DNA of 47,190 bases from an uncultured Solobacterium sp. (GTDB taxonomy: Bacteria; Bacillota_I; Bacilli_A; Erysipelotrichales; Erysipelotrichaceae). The translations under genes and the position numbers were made by a program. Numbering within the stretch: the stretch's first letter is position 1; each line of letters starts with the position of its first letter. The stretch covers positions 1-47,190 of the forward strand of contig CALISH010000080.1 of assembly GCA_938041275.1 (NCBI GenBank). Reading direction: 5' to 3'. The notes below the pieces were generated by a model. That model did no database searches and was not told the DNA's origin. It saw nothing but the letters and a program-made list of their open reading frames with translations. Shown piece after piece: positions 26,181 through 33,610 of this stretch.

Positions 26181-26936
26181 TCATATATACTCTATTAATG
26201 CCTGTTGATCAGGGGTCCATGTTAGTTTACAGTTGATGCCATATACATCATGCATCGATTGTTCTGTGATTGTAGTTTGTGGTTTTCCTTCATAGCGGAT
26301 GGTACCTTGTTTCATCAGATAGATATAATCTGAATAGCGACATGCAAGTTGAATATCATGTAATACCGCAAGAACATTGATATTTAAGTCTTTTACGATT
26401 TGTAGGATTTCAATTTGATATCGAATATCTAAGTGATTGGTTGGTTCATCCAATAGAAGTAGGGTTGGTTGTTGTGCGATAGCACGGGCTAAGGCAACAC
26501 GTTGTTTTTCTCCTCCGGATAAGGAAAGGTAGGAACGGTCTGCTTTATCTAGCATGCCAACTTTCTGGAGAGCATCTTCAACGATTTCGTAGTCTTTATG
26601 CGTTTCTGATTGCATAAATGGGATATGTGGTGTTCTGCCAAGAAGAACCATATCTTTGACACTGCAATCGAAATTAATTTCGTTGAACTGTGCTACGACT
26701 GCAACTTTCTTCGCGGCTTCTCTTAAATGCAAATCATCAATGTTTTTGCCGTTGAATAAAATCTCACCAGAATCTCTCTTTAGAACACGGTAGATGTTCT
26801 TAAGCAGGGTCGTCTTTCCGCAGCCGTTTGGGCCAAGAATGGTAACGAAGCGCTGTTTATCTACATTGATGGAAACGTGGTCTAGAATTTTTTTATCCTT
26901 GATGGAATAACATACATCTTTACAAATGAGATCCAT
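26181..26936 (-). CDS. ABC transporter ATPase, FecE/FepC type
   Basis: A 251-residue nucleotide-binding subunit. It has Walker A GPNGCGKTT, Q-loop VAQFNE, signature LSGGEKQR, Walker B LLLLDEPTNHLD and the switch histidine in VLHDIQLA. It lies 2 bp after the permease stop and runs up to the lipoprotein gene, so the importer genes are one operon. It powers uptake by the FecCD-type permease. Confidence 0.93.
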   Translation of the reverse strand: MDLICKDVCYSIKDKKILDHVSINVDKQRFVTILGPNGCGKTTLLKNIYRVLKRDSGEILFNGKNIDDLHLREAAKKVAVVAQFNEINFDCSVKDMVLLGRTPHIPFMQSETHKDYEIVEDALQKVGMLDKADRSYLSLSGGEKQRVALARAIAQQPTLLLLDEPTNHLDIRYQIEILQIVKDLNINVLAVLHDIQLACRYSDYIYLMKQGTIRYEGKPQTTITEQSMHDVYGINCKLTWTPDQQALIEYI

Positions 26937-26938
26937 AC

Positions 26939-27970
26939 TTAACCACCTTTCTGATTCTTAATGACAATGTAGACAAAGAACGGTGCACCAACTAGTGCTG
27001 TAAAGATACCAATTGGTAGTTCTGCATTTGGTAGAAGACAGCGTGCTAGTACGTCTGCCCATATCACAAAGAGACTGCCTAGGATTACCGAGATAGGAAT
27101 CATCTTTTGGTGACTTGTTCCGACTAGAGCTCTTGCGATGTGCGGTGTAATTAGCCCCACAAAGCCGATAATTCCACAACTTGAAACGAGAATACCAGTG
27201 ATAAATGCAATGACTATCATGTAAATCATTCTGTATTTCTGTAAAGAAATACCTAATGTGATGGCAACTTCATCTCCCATTAACATTGCATTCATGATGC
27301 GGTGTTGCGTCATAAAGAAGAGACAGGCAACTAAGATAATGATGAATGGAAGGAGAATACTTCCCCAAGAGGAACTGGCAAGAGAGCCCATGGTCCAGAA
27401 TTTAATGGTCATCATGTTATCGGAGTTTGCACCGATGGAGATGATGAAGTTGGAAATGGCACTGAATAGTGCATTGACAACAACGCCAGATAATACAAGG
27501 CTTGTGGTTGTAATCTTTTTGCCAGCAGAAGCAATTACCAATACGATAATCGTTGCGATGATTGCGCCAAGGAAGGCACCAAAACCAATCAAGGATTTTA
27601 GCCCTAGGATAATCAAGAGCGTTGCACCAAATGTCGCACCTGCGGAGATTCCTAATATATATGGTTCACAGATGGGATTATTAACAGCCGTCTGTATCGT
27701 ACTGCCACAAAGCGCAAGACCTGCACCAGCGATGAGTCCCATAATGACACGAGGACTACGCATATTCCATACAATCGCAATCGTAGATTTCGCAATATGA
27801 TCTACATTTCCAATATGAAATAGTTGCTTGATGATAATCTGATATGTATCTACGATAGGAATCTTAACAGCACCTAGAGATACGGCAACCAGTAAAGAGA
27901 TTCCTAAACAGACGCATAAGAACAGTAATAGATATGGAAATGTAATATCCCGTTTCGATTTCGCTATCAT
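26939..27970 (-). CDS. ABC transporter permease, FecCD family
   Basis: A 343-residue membrane permease with about ten helices. Family landmarks are WNMRSPRVIMGLIAGAGLALCGSTIQTAVNNPICEPYILGISAGA, quoted here only in part as SPRVIMGLIAGAGLALCG and the NPxxEPxxLGxSxGA element, and GIIGFVGLITPHIAR, which docks the ATPase. It is the first gene of the importer operon, directly behind the palindromic operator at 27998. It works as a homodimer in related systems. Confidence 0.93.
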   Translation of the reverse strand: MIAKSKRDITFPYLLLFLCVCLGISLLVAVSLGAVKIPIVDTYQIIIKQLFHIGNVDHIAKSTIAIVWNMRSPRVIMGLIAGAGLALCGSTIQTAVNNPICEPYILGISAGATFGATLLIILGLKSLIGFGAFLGAIIATIIVLVIASAGKKITTTSLVLSGVVVNALFSAISNFIISIGANSDNMMTIKFWTMGSLASSSWGSILLPFIIILVACLFFMTQHRIMNAMLMGDEVAITLGISLQKYRMIYMIVIAFITGILVSSCGIIGFVGLITPHIARALVGTSHQKMIPISVILGSLFVIWADVLARCLLPNAELPIGIFTALVGAPFFVYIVIKNQKGG

Positions 27971-27997
27971 TGAATTGATGTCATACCTTTCAATTAA

Positions 27998-28017
27998 GTT
28001 AGTTAGATAAAACTAAC
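27998..28017. promoter_or_regulatory. Metal-box operator, iron importer (GTTAGTT-N6-AACTAAC)
   Basis: A 20-bp inverted repeat with perfect 7-bp arms, 10 bp downstream of a minus-strand TATAAT (28027-28032) and 28 bp before the permease start. The same arms and spacing recur at 35498 and 41910. The position over the transcription start suggests a repressor; a DtxR-type iron regulator is the best guess. Confidence 0.7.
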
Positions 28018-28135
28018 AACCGTATCATTATAGATGGAAAGTCTAATATTTTAAATGTAGAATAGTAGAAAAACATAGATAATTATGTAAAATATTATCC
28101 ATGTAAGAAAGATTGTATAAAAAAGAGGTGAAAGT

Positions 28136-28975
28136 ATGCAGAAAAAGGACTTTATGATTGCTTGTCAGAAAGAATATACAAGCCGTAAATTATTGATAAC
28201 GGGAATTTCTTTACAGACAAAAGAAAGTGGGAAAGAGATTTCCTATGATACAACGCATAGTGCCTTTATTTATCCTCTTTCAGGAACTGCTATCATTTCT
28301 TTTAATGACCAAACATTTCATGCAAGTCCAAATCATATTATTCATGGTGCGAAAAATCAGAGAGTTACATTTAAAATAAATTCAAAAGAACCGTTTGTTC
28401 ATTTGAACATCTACTATGACCCAGAGGTTCCGTGGCATGGTAGTAGCGATATTATGAACATGGTATATGAAATTTCTGCGCTTCAAGATAGTAGTTCCAT
28501 TGAGTTATTGAATCGTTTGAAGAATAGTGTTATGCGTGCAAACTGGGATGACCAGATTCAACGTAACTTAATCGCTCAACAACTGATTCTTAGTTCCTTT
28601 GGCTATTCATATATCAATCAGGAGTTATTACAGATTGAAAATGCGATTGAACTGATGGAAACTTCATATCATAAGAATCTAAAGTTAAAGGATTTAGCTA
28701 AAGCTGCACAGATGGATGAGGCGCATTTTTCCTATAAGTTCAATAAAGTCTACCATATTCGTCCTATCGACTATCTAATTCGTTTACGATTAAGAAAAGC
28801 AGCCGATTTATTACTGAAGGGTTATTCAGTAACCGAGGCTGCTTGGAATGTAGGATATCAAGATCCATTATATTTTAGTCGATTGTATAAGAAGCATTTT
28901 GGAATCTCCCCAAGTCATACCTATCGAAATGAAGGAGGGGATATTGCATATCGAAGACAATCGAAAGAGAACTAA
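28136..28975 (+). CDS. AraC-family regulator, divergent from the iron importer
   Basis: A 279-residue regulator. The N-terminal ~150 residues form a cupin-like sensing domain (SAFIYPLSGTAIISFNDQTF). The C-terminal ~100 residues form the double helix-turn-helix: LKDLAKAAQMDEAHFSYKFN, LRKAADLLLKGYSVTEAAWNVGYQDPLYFSRLYKKHFGISP (shown in pieces), characteristic of AraC. GAGGTG precedes the ATG. It is divergent from the siderophore importer with 165 bp between starts, so it probably controls that operon, perhaps in response to the chelate. Its end overlaps the convergent potassium gene by 4 bp. Confidence 0.88.
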   Translation: MQKKDFMIACQKEYTSRKLLITGISLQTKESGKEISYDTTHSAFIYPLSGTAIISFNDQTFHASPNHIIHGAKNQRVTFKINSKEPFVHLNIYYDPEVPWHGSSDIMNMVYEISALQDSSSIELLNRLKNSVMRANWDDQIQRNLIAQQLILSSFGYSYINQELLQIENAIELMETSYHKNLKLKDLAKAAQMDEAHFSYKFNKVYHIRPIDYLIRLRLRKAADLLLKGYSVTEAAWNVGYQDPLYFSRLYKKHFGISPSHTYRNEGGDIAYRRQSKEN

Positions 28976-29625
28976 CCTAAGATATGGAAAGCACTGCGGA
29001 TATCTTTGTCTTTTCCTAATACTAATAAGGATTCTTCAGAGTTGAGTATATGGGAAGCACCTGGTGTAACAGAGATATCGTCATCTTTCTTAATTGCGAT
29101 GATATTGATGTTGTAGTGTTTACGTACATCGACCTGACCGATTGTCTTGCCTAACCATTCATTAGGCACAGCAATTTCGAATACTGCAAAGTCTTTACCA
29201 ATTTGAATGTAGTCAAAGATATTATCACTGCTATAACGCATGGCAGTTAAGTTACCCATTAACTTTTCAGGGTATACAACTGCATCTGCGCCATTACGTA
29301 ATAAGAACTTCTCTTGTGTATCACGTGCAGCACGAGATACAACTTTCTTTGCGCCTAATTCCTTGAGGTAAGAAGTGATTTCTAAGGAAGCTAAGAAGTT
29401 ATCACCAACCGCAACGATACATACATCAAAGTTTTTAAGACCTAGTGTCTTTAAGAAATCTTGGTTTGTCGCATCACCAACTTCAGCGTTTGTGACATAA
29501 GGCAATACTTCTCTTACCTTATCTTCATCATTATCAATACCTAATACCTGAATATCTAAATCATTTAACTTGCGGGCAATATGACGACCAAAACGCCCCA
29601 TACCAATAATTAAAATCTGTTTCAT
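28972..29625 (-). CDS. Potassium uptake regulatory subunit, KtrA/KtrC type
   Basis: A 217-residue RCK protein. The Rossmann motif is GMGRFGRHIAR, the ribose-binding acidic residue is in LGIDND, and a TrkA-C domain fills about 140-217 (GASHILNSEESLLVLGKDKD). It forms an octameric ring that gates the KtrB channel in response to ATP/ADP in homologues, where c-di-AMP can bind the TrkA-C domain. It follows the channel gene by 12 bp with AGGAGAG as ribosome binding site. Confidence 0.92.
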   Translation of the reverse strand: MKQILIIGMGRFGRHIARKLNDLDIQVLGIDNDEDKVREVLPYVTNAEVGDATNQDFLKTLGLKNFDVCIVAVGDNFLASLEITSYLKELGAKKVVSRAARDTQEKFLLRNGADAVVYPEKLMGNLTAMRYSSDNIFDYIQIGKDFAVFEIAVPNEWLGKTIGQVDVRKHYNINIIAIKKDDDISVTPGASHILNSEESLLVLGKDKDIRSAFHILG

Positions 29626-29637
29626 ACTCTCTCCTAT

Positions 29638-30972
29638 TTAGCCTACGGCTACGTTTTCTTCAATATGTCTACCTAAGCATTGGTTACGGAATGGGAACAT
29701 ACCATAAATCAAGGTGAGTCCTCCAATACGTCCAGCGAACATTAGGAAGATTAAGATCATTCTTGAAATAATCGTTAAATCACGTGTGATACCAAGGGTT
29801 AAACCTACGGTAGCGATTGCGGATGCGGTCTCATACATTGCGGTTACCATTGGAACATTCTCAATGACACTGATAATCATTGCGGCTCCTACGCATAATG
29901 AGATATATAACATCAAGATTGTGGCAGCGTTACGTACGACTGTCTCTGGGATTGTTCTGCCGAAACTCTCAGTACGAGAACGGTTTCTAAAGATTGCCAT
30001 ACTTGTTGTGACTAATACGAAGAAGGTTGTCATCTTCATACCACCACCAGTAGAACCTGGTGCAGCACCAATCAACATTAATATAATCTGTAAGAAGATA
30101 CTGGATTCAGTCATCTTTGTAAGGTCTACTGTATTAAATCCAGCAGTACGTGGTGTTACAGATTGGAAGAAGGATGCTAGGATTCTTGAACCTAAAGGCA
30201 TGCCTGCAAAATCCACAAAGAAGAAGTAGATTGCAGGGAATACGACTAGGATTGCGGTCATCAATAAGATGATCTTAGACTGCATGTGGTAACGGTGTAG
30301 ATTCAACTTATATTCTTTGATATCTGCCCAAGTGGCGAAGCTCAATCCACCAATCAGAATCAAAGACACAATTGAGATATTAATAATTGGATTGGATACA
30401 TAAGTTGTTAAGGACGAGAATGGTTCGCGTACACCCATTAAGTCAAAGCCTGCGTTACAGAAAGCTGAGATAGAATGGAAGATACTATACCAAATACCTT
30501 TAACGAGTCCAAAATCCGGTATAAATGTAAATGACATGAGTATGGCGAAGAAGCCTTCCACCATAAATGTAATCTTAAAGATGAAGTGTAGTAAGCGGAT
30601 AATTCCACCAACCGCTGAGATTGAGATGGAGTTTGCCAAAGTGGAACGAGCAAGATATCCAATTCGTTTGCCAGTGATGAGTGCCAAGGATGTGATAACC
30701 GTCACAACACCAAGTCCACCAATCTGGATCAGAATAATAATGACAAGCTGTCCAAAGAAACTCCAATAAGTGGCGGTATCATAAACAATCAATCCTGTTA
30801 CACAAACACATGACGTTGATGTGAATAGTGCGTTGATAAATGGTGTCCATTGACCAGATTGACTTGCAAGTGGTGTTGTTAGTAACAATGCACCGAATAA
30901 GATAATCGCCCCAAATCCCAGGATAATCATCTGTGGATATGTTAGATGTAGTTTATTTCTAAGAAAATTCAT
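29638..30972 (-). CDS. Potassium channel subunit, KtrB/TrkH family
   Basis: A 444-residue membrane protein with four pore-loop repeats. The filter segments are visible as TSCVCVTGLIV, SAFCNAGFDL, TPRTAGFNTVDL and ASAIATVGLTLGI, each with its conserved glycine. GAAPGSTGGGMKMTTF between repeats is the intramembrane gating loop of Ktr channels. Together with the RCK subunit it imports potassium, driven by ion gradients. The gene has a GAAAGGG ribosome binding site. Confidence 0.92.
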   Translation of the reverse strand: MNFLRNKLHLTYPQMIILGFGAIILFGALLLTTPLASQSGQWTPFINALFTSTSCVCVTGLIVYDTATYWSFFGQLVIIILIQIGGLGVVTVITSLALITGKRIGYLARSTLANSISISAVGGIIRLLHFIFKITFMVEGFFAILMSFTFIPDFGLVKGIWYSIFHSISAFCNAGFDLMGVREPFSSLTTYVSNPIINISIVSLILIGGLSFATWADIKEYKLNLHRYHMQSKIILLMTAILVVFPAIYFFFVDFAGMPLGSRILASFFQSVTPRTAGFNTVDLTKMTESSIFLQIILMLIGAAPGSTGGGMKMTTFFVLVTTSMAIFRNRSRTESFGRTIPETVVRNAATILMLYISLCVGAAMIISVIENVPMVTAMYETASAIATVGLTLGITRDLTIISRMILIFLMFAGRIGGLTLIYGMFPFRNQCLGRHIEENVAVG

Positions 30973-30992
30973 AATACCCTTTCAGAATGTAG

Positions 30993-31017
30993 TATATACG
31001 TATATGATACTATCATA
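30993..31017. promoter_or_regulatory. Two adjacent palindromes upstream of the potassium operon
   Basis: ATATACGTATAT (30993-31004) touches TATGATACTATCATA (31003-31017), whose 7-bp arms are perfect. They lie 20-45 bp before the channel start, where a minus-strand -10 (TATACT, 30991-30996) is also possible. They may be operators or part of the promoter. Confidence 0.35.
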
Positions 31018-31108
31018 ACGACTAAAATATTATAGTATTCTCGGCGTTTATTACCAACATTATTTGTGAAAAATAAGAGAAAATACAAAGAATTGGGGTA
31101 CAAAATAC

Positions 31109-32332
31109 ATGGAATTAAAATTTTACTTTGTTAGACATGGAAAAACCTTATTTAATCTGAAAGGTCGTATGCAGGGCTGGTGTGATAGTCCACTGTTAGA
31201 TGAGGGCATTCAACAGGCTGAAAATGTTGCGTCTGCACTTAGAAATGTGCCGTTTAATCGAGCTTATTGTTCTACCTCTGAAAGAGCTTGGGATACGGCG
31301 AAAGAAATCTGTAAGTATCATGATATTCCATTAATCCTTACCAAAGGTTTGAAGGAGTTCTCTTTTGGCTCTTTAGATGGTGCACGTAAGGAAGAGGTCT
31401 TGGATTCTCCATTCTTTGATGATTGGTCATCCGAAGGTGGTGAAACAAATTCAGGATTTGCGCAGAGAGTTCGTGCAACGATGCAGGGCATCGTTGAGGA
31501 ATCTAGTGATGGCGATACAATTTTATTGGTTAGTCATGGTGCGTATGCGGTACGTATTTTAGAAATCTTATTTGGGATGAATCTAGATGATTATGTAGAA
31601 CGCTGTAAGTCACAAGATCGTTGGTTAATGCCGAATACAGGTATGTTGATATTCCATTATAAGGATGGAAAGTTCTTCTTAGACCAAGAGCCGATTAATG
31701 TGAATGAGTATCGTCAAATCTATCATCCAAAGACAATTGATATGTATTTGATGCGACATGGGGAAACAAGATTTAATGTCCAAGAACGTATGCAGGGCAG
31801 ATGTGATAGTCCTTTAACTGAAAAGGGAATTCAAGAAGCACAAGAGGCAGCTGAGAAGTTAAAGGATAGCCCTTTCTCTACCATTTATGTTTCAACGGCG
31901 GAAAGAGCGCGCGATACTGCAGAAATCATCGCTCAGTATCACCTAGGAAATATTATCTATACCAAAAAGATTTGTGAAGTGAACTATGGTGACCTTGAAG
32001 GCATGACGTTCAAAGAGGCAGATCCTAGTGGCAAACGCTTTATGGATACGCACTATGGAGATGTTGGTGGTGAAGAATATAATGATGTCGTAAAGCGTAT
32101 AAATTCTATCTTTTATGAAATCTATGATATGCATCAAGACCAAGATAAAGTATTACTGGTTTCTCACGGAGACTTCTATCTTGTATGTCTAGAAGCCTTA
32201 TTTGGATTAAAGAAGGAGGACATCTTCCAAGAAGCCTCCGAACTGGGTATCAATCCCGTTCCAAACTGTGGAATCGCACACTTTAGAATGACAAGTAATC
32301 AGTTTGAACTCATTCAAAAGATGAGTGATTAA
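31109..32332 (+). CDS. Tandem histidine phosphatase (two phosphoglycerate mutase-like domains)
   Basis: A 407-residue protein made of two complete histidine phosphatase domains. Domain 1 (1-200) has FVRHGKTLFN with H10 and the second histidine H143 in LVSHGAY. Domain 2 (210-407) has LMRHGETRFN with H217 and H353 in LVSHGDF. Both share RMQG-C/R-CDSPL, so the gene arose by internal duplication and both sites look active. Single-domain relatives dephosphorylate sugar phosphates or nucleotides; this substrate is unknown. It has its own terminator. The ribosome binding site is weak (GGGG). Confidence 0.88.
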   Translation: MELKFYFVRHGKTLFNLKGRMQGWCDSPLLDEGIQQAENVASALRNVPFNRAYCSTSERAWDTAKEICKYHDIPLILTKGLKEFSFGSLDGARKEEVLDSPFFDDWSSEGGETNSGFAQRVRATMQGIVEESSDGDTILLVSHGAYAVRILEILFGMNLDDYVERCKSQDRWLMPNTGMLIFHYKDGKFFLDQEPINVNEYRQIYHPKTIDMYLMRHGETRFNVQERMQGRCDSPLTEKGIQEAQEAAEKLKDSPFSTIYVSTAERARDTAEIIAQYHLGNIIYTKKICEVNYGDLEGMTFKEADPSGKRFMDTHYGDVGGEEYNDVVKRINSIFYEIYDMHQDQDKVLLVSHGDFYLVCLEALFGLKKEDIFQEASELGINPVPNCGIAHFRMTSNQFELIQKMSD

Positions 32333-32343
32333 TAAAGATATAG

Positions 32344-32376
32344 GACAACATGTGACGTAACATATGTTGTCTTTTT
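32344..32376 (+). terminator. Intrinsic terminator after the tandem phosphatase
   Basis: GACAACAT pairs with ATGTTGTC and is followed by TTTTTG, 12 bp past the stop. Confidence 0.8.
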
Positions 32377-32438
32377 GTAACGAGTTTGAGGTTTGAAACG
32401 AAATTGAGAATATTTTTACAAAAAAATGATAATCTTTG

Positions 32439-32467
32439 TTGACAGAAGGGTTAGCGTTTGCTAACAT
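32439..32467 (+). promoter_or_regulatory. Strong promoter of the small transcript
   Basis: TTGACA (32439-32444), a 17-bp spacer and TAACAT (32462-32467) form a near-consensus promoter. Transcription should begin near 32474. Confidence 0.7.
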
Positions 32468-32486
32468 ACAGTTAGCACAGGCTAAC
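32450..32486. promoter_or_regulatory. Tandem operators GTTAGC-N4-GCTAAC (x2)
   Basis: Two 16-bp palindromes, 32450-32465 and 32471-32486, each with perfect 6-bp arms, 21 bp apart centre to centre (two helical turns). They cover the -10 box and the expected start site. The half-site GTTAG is shared with the operators at 27998, 35498 and 41910, but there the arms are spaced 4 bp wider, so a second regulator or binding mode is possible. Confidence 0.7.
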
Positions 32487-32488
32487 TG

Positions 32489-32659
32489 ATGTCTCACTCT
32501 TTCCATCACACACTCCTTTATGCATCAGTACCTGCGTGTTCCGGAACCCTTTATTTACAAGTCATGGGCAGACTTGTAAAAAATCTAATTGACATAATGT
32601 CCGGAAAAAACCATGCATATCCGTGTCCTCCTCAAATTACACTGGAATATGCGAAATAA
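32489..32659 (+). CDS. Possible 56-residue protein in the small transcript
   Basis: An open frame starting MSHSFHHTLLYASVPAC and ending QITLEYAK, whose stop codon sits 2 bp before the terminator stem. It starts right at the operator edge with no ribosome binding site and only about 15 nt of leader. The filling of the transcript is suggestive, but the composition (two CxxC-less cysteines, no membrane helix) matches nothing I know. I favour the RNA as the product. Confidence 0.2.
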   Translation: MSHSFHHTLLYASVPACSGTLYLQVMGRLVKNLIDIMSGKNHAYPCPPQITLEYAK

Positions 32660-32660
32660 T

Positions 32661-32705
32661 AAAGAATATTGCAAGGACGGGGCATCCAAACAATATTCTT
32701 TTTAT
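32661..32705 (+). terminator. Intrinsic terminator of the small transcript
   Basis: An 11-bp perfect stem (AAAGAATATTG / CAATATTCTTT) with a 19-nt loop and a following T-run. Confidence 0.75.
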
Positions 32706-32722
32706 TTCACTTCGAAAAGTGA

Positions 32723-32728
32723 TATGAT
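32723..32728 (+). promoter_or_regulatory. -10 box of the thiT riboswitch transcript
   Basis: TATGAT 10 bp before the riboswitch begins; a -35 box is not obvious because the preceding terminator occupies that position. Confidence 0.4.
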
Positions 32729-32737
32729 TAAACTCGT

Positions 32738-32808
32738 GAACAGGGGTGCATGCATGCTGAGAAAAACCCTTATCACCTGATCTAGGTAAAGCTAGCGTAG
32801 GGAGTTCA
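32738..32808 (+). promoter_or_regulatory. TPP riboswitch (THI element)
   Basis: The conserved blocks of the thiamine pyrophosphate aptamer are present in order: GGGGTGC, CTGAGA, ACCCTT, ACCTGATCTAGGTAA, GCTAGCGTAGGGA, closed by GAAC/GTTC. The P3 arm uses GCATGCATGC. Downstream, CCTTC (32827-32831) can pair with GGAGG of the thiT ribosome binding site, so control of translation is likely: TPP would lower thiT expression. Confidence 0.95.
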
Positions 32809-32850
32809 GTTTTTAATTCCTTGCGCCTTCAAAATGGAGGTGTATTTTTT

Positions 32851-33552
32851 ATGAAAAACGATCAGATTAAAACGATTGCATTCATGGCAATCTACATGGC
32901 GTTATATGTAGCGCTAAAAATGGTAGGAAACATGATACCTTTCCTACAGATGCCAAATGGTGGATCCATTGAACTGGAGTTAATTCCACTAATGATTGCA
33001 TCGTATCATCTTGGTTGGAAGTATGGAGCACTGTGTGGACTAGCTTCATTCTTACTGACAATTGTGTTAGGTTTCCCGATGTATTTTGTGCAACCAATAC
33101 AGATTCTATTAGACTATGTACTACCAATCAGTATTGTTGGAATGGTTTCACTCTTTAAACCATTTGAACATGCAAGCAAACCTGTGGTATTGAGTGTATT
33201 ATCTCTTATTGGGCTGTCTGCTTGTGCTGCTATTTATTATTCTTACGGTATGAATCTAATGGCTCTAGTAGGTGGTATCGTACTAGCGGGCTTAGTGATT
33301 GCACTAGGTCTATTCCTAACAAGCACAAAAGGTCATTTCGGTATTGTGATTGTAATGATCATCAAGTACTTTTCTACGGTTATTTCCGGTGCTTATTTCT
33401 GGGCAGAGGGTACTGCAGCAGGAAGCTTACCAGCGTGGACATTCTCCCTAGGTTATAATCTTTGGTATAACTTAGTGACGATGATTGTCTGCTTATTGAT
33501 GGTTCCGGTATTAATGAGCAGAATTAAAAAAGCAAATATCCAAGGAATGTAA
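32851..33552 (+). CDS. thiT: Thiamine-specific ECF transporter S component ThiT
   Basis: A 233-residue membrane protein with about six helices, of the ThiT (YuaJ) family. MPNGGSIELELIPLMIASYHLGWKYG (in part) and FPMYFVQPIQILLDYVLP match the thiamine-binding loop and helix of ThiT. It binds thiamine and associates with a shared ECF module (EcfA, EcfA', EcfT). The TPP riboswitch directly upstream confirms the vitamin. I place the start at ATG 32851, 8 nt after GGAGGTG. The ECF module at 35535 has its own S component, so a housekeeping module elsewhere probably serves ThiT. Confidence 0.92.
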   Translation: MKNDQIKTIAFMAIYMALYVALKMVGNMIPFLQMPNGGSIELELIPLMIASYHLGWKYGALCGLASFLLTIVLGFPMYFVQPIQILLDYVLPISIVGMVSLFKPFEHASKPVVLSVLSLIGLSACAAIYYSYGMNLMALVGGIVLAGLVIALGLFLTSTKGHFGIVIVMIIKYFSTVISGAYFWAEGTAAGSLPAWTFSLGYNLWYNLVTMIVCLLMVPVLMSRIKKANIQGM

Positions 33553-33582
33553 CAGATTGGCACAAGCCAGCCTGTTTTTTTG
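33551..33582 (+). terminator. Intrinsic terminator after thiT
   Basis: AACAG..TTGGC pairs with GCCAG..CTGTT (imperfect) and runs into seven Ts. A TATAAT for the next gene follows at once. Confidence 0.7.
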
Positions 33583-33610
33583 GCTATAATAGAGACGGAG
33601 GATTTGATAT

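Larger units (their letters stand above)
32474..32706 (+). ncRNA. Candidate regulatory small RNA, about 230 nt
   Basis: A transcription unit with a strong operator-covered promoter and an intrinsic terminator (AAAGAATATTG / CAATATTCTTT, 32661-32701, then TTTTA) but no gene with a ribosome binding site. It contains a perfect 10-bp hairpin (TTTACAAGTC / GACTTGTAAA, 32554-32580), a GTTCCGGAAC palindrome, and two pyrimidine-rich anti-Shine-Dalgarno segments: CACTCCTTTAT (32511-32521) and GTCCTCCTC (32625-32633). C-rich segments that pair with ribosome binding sites are how iron-sparing RNAs such as FsrA act. The first segment is exactly complementary to 44438-44448, the ribosome-binding region of pflA. 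A small protein (32489-32659) is the alternative. Confidence 0.5.

Noticed and set aside
27258..27800. 180-codon frame antisense to the FecCD permease
   Set aside because: Mirror frame of a well-supported membrane protein gene; rich in residues expected from reverse-complemented hydrophobic codons.
29714..30229. 171-codon frame antisense to the potassium channel gene
   Set aside because: Same reason: shadow of a clear KtrB gene, no start signals.
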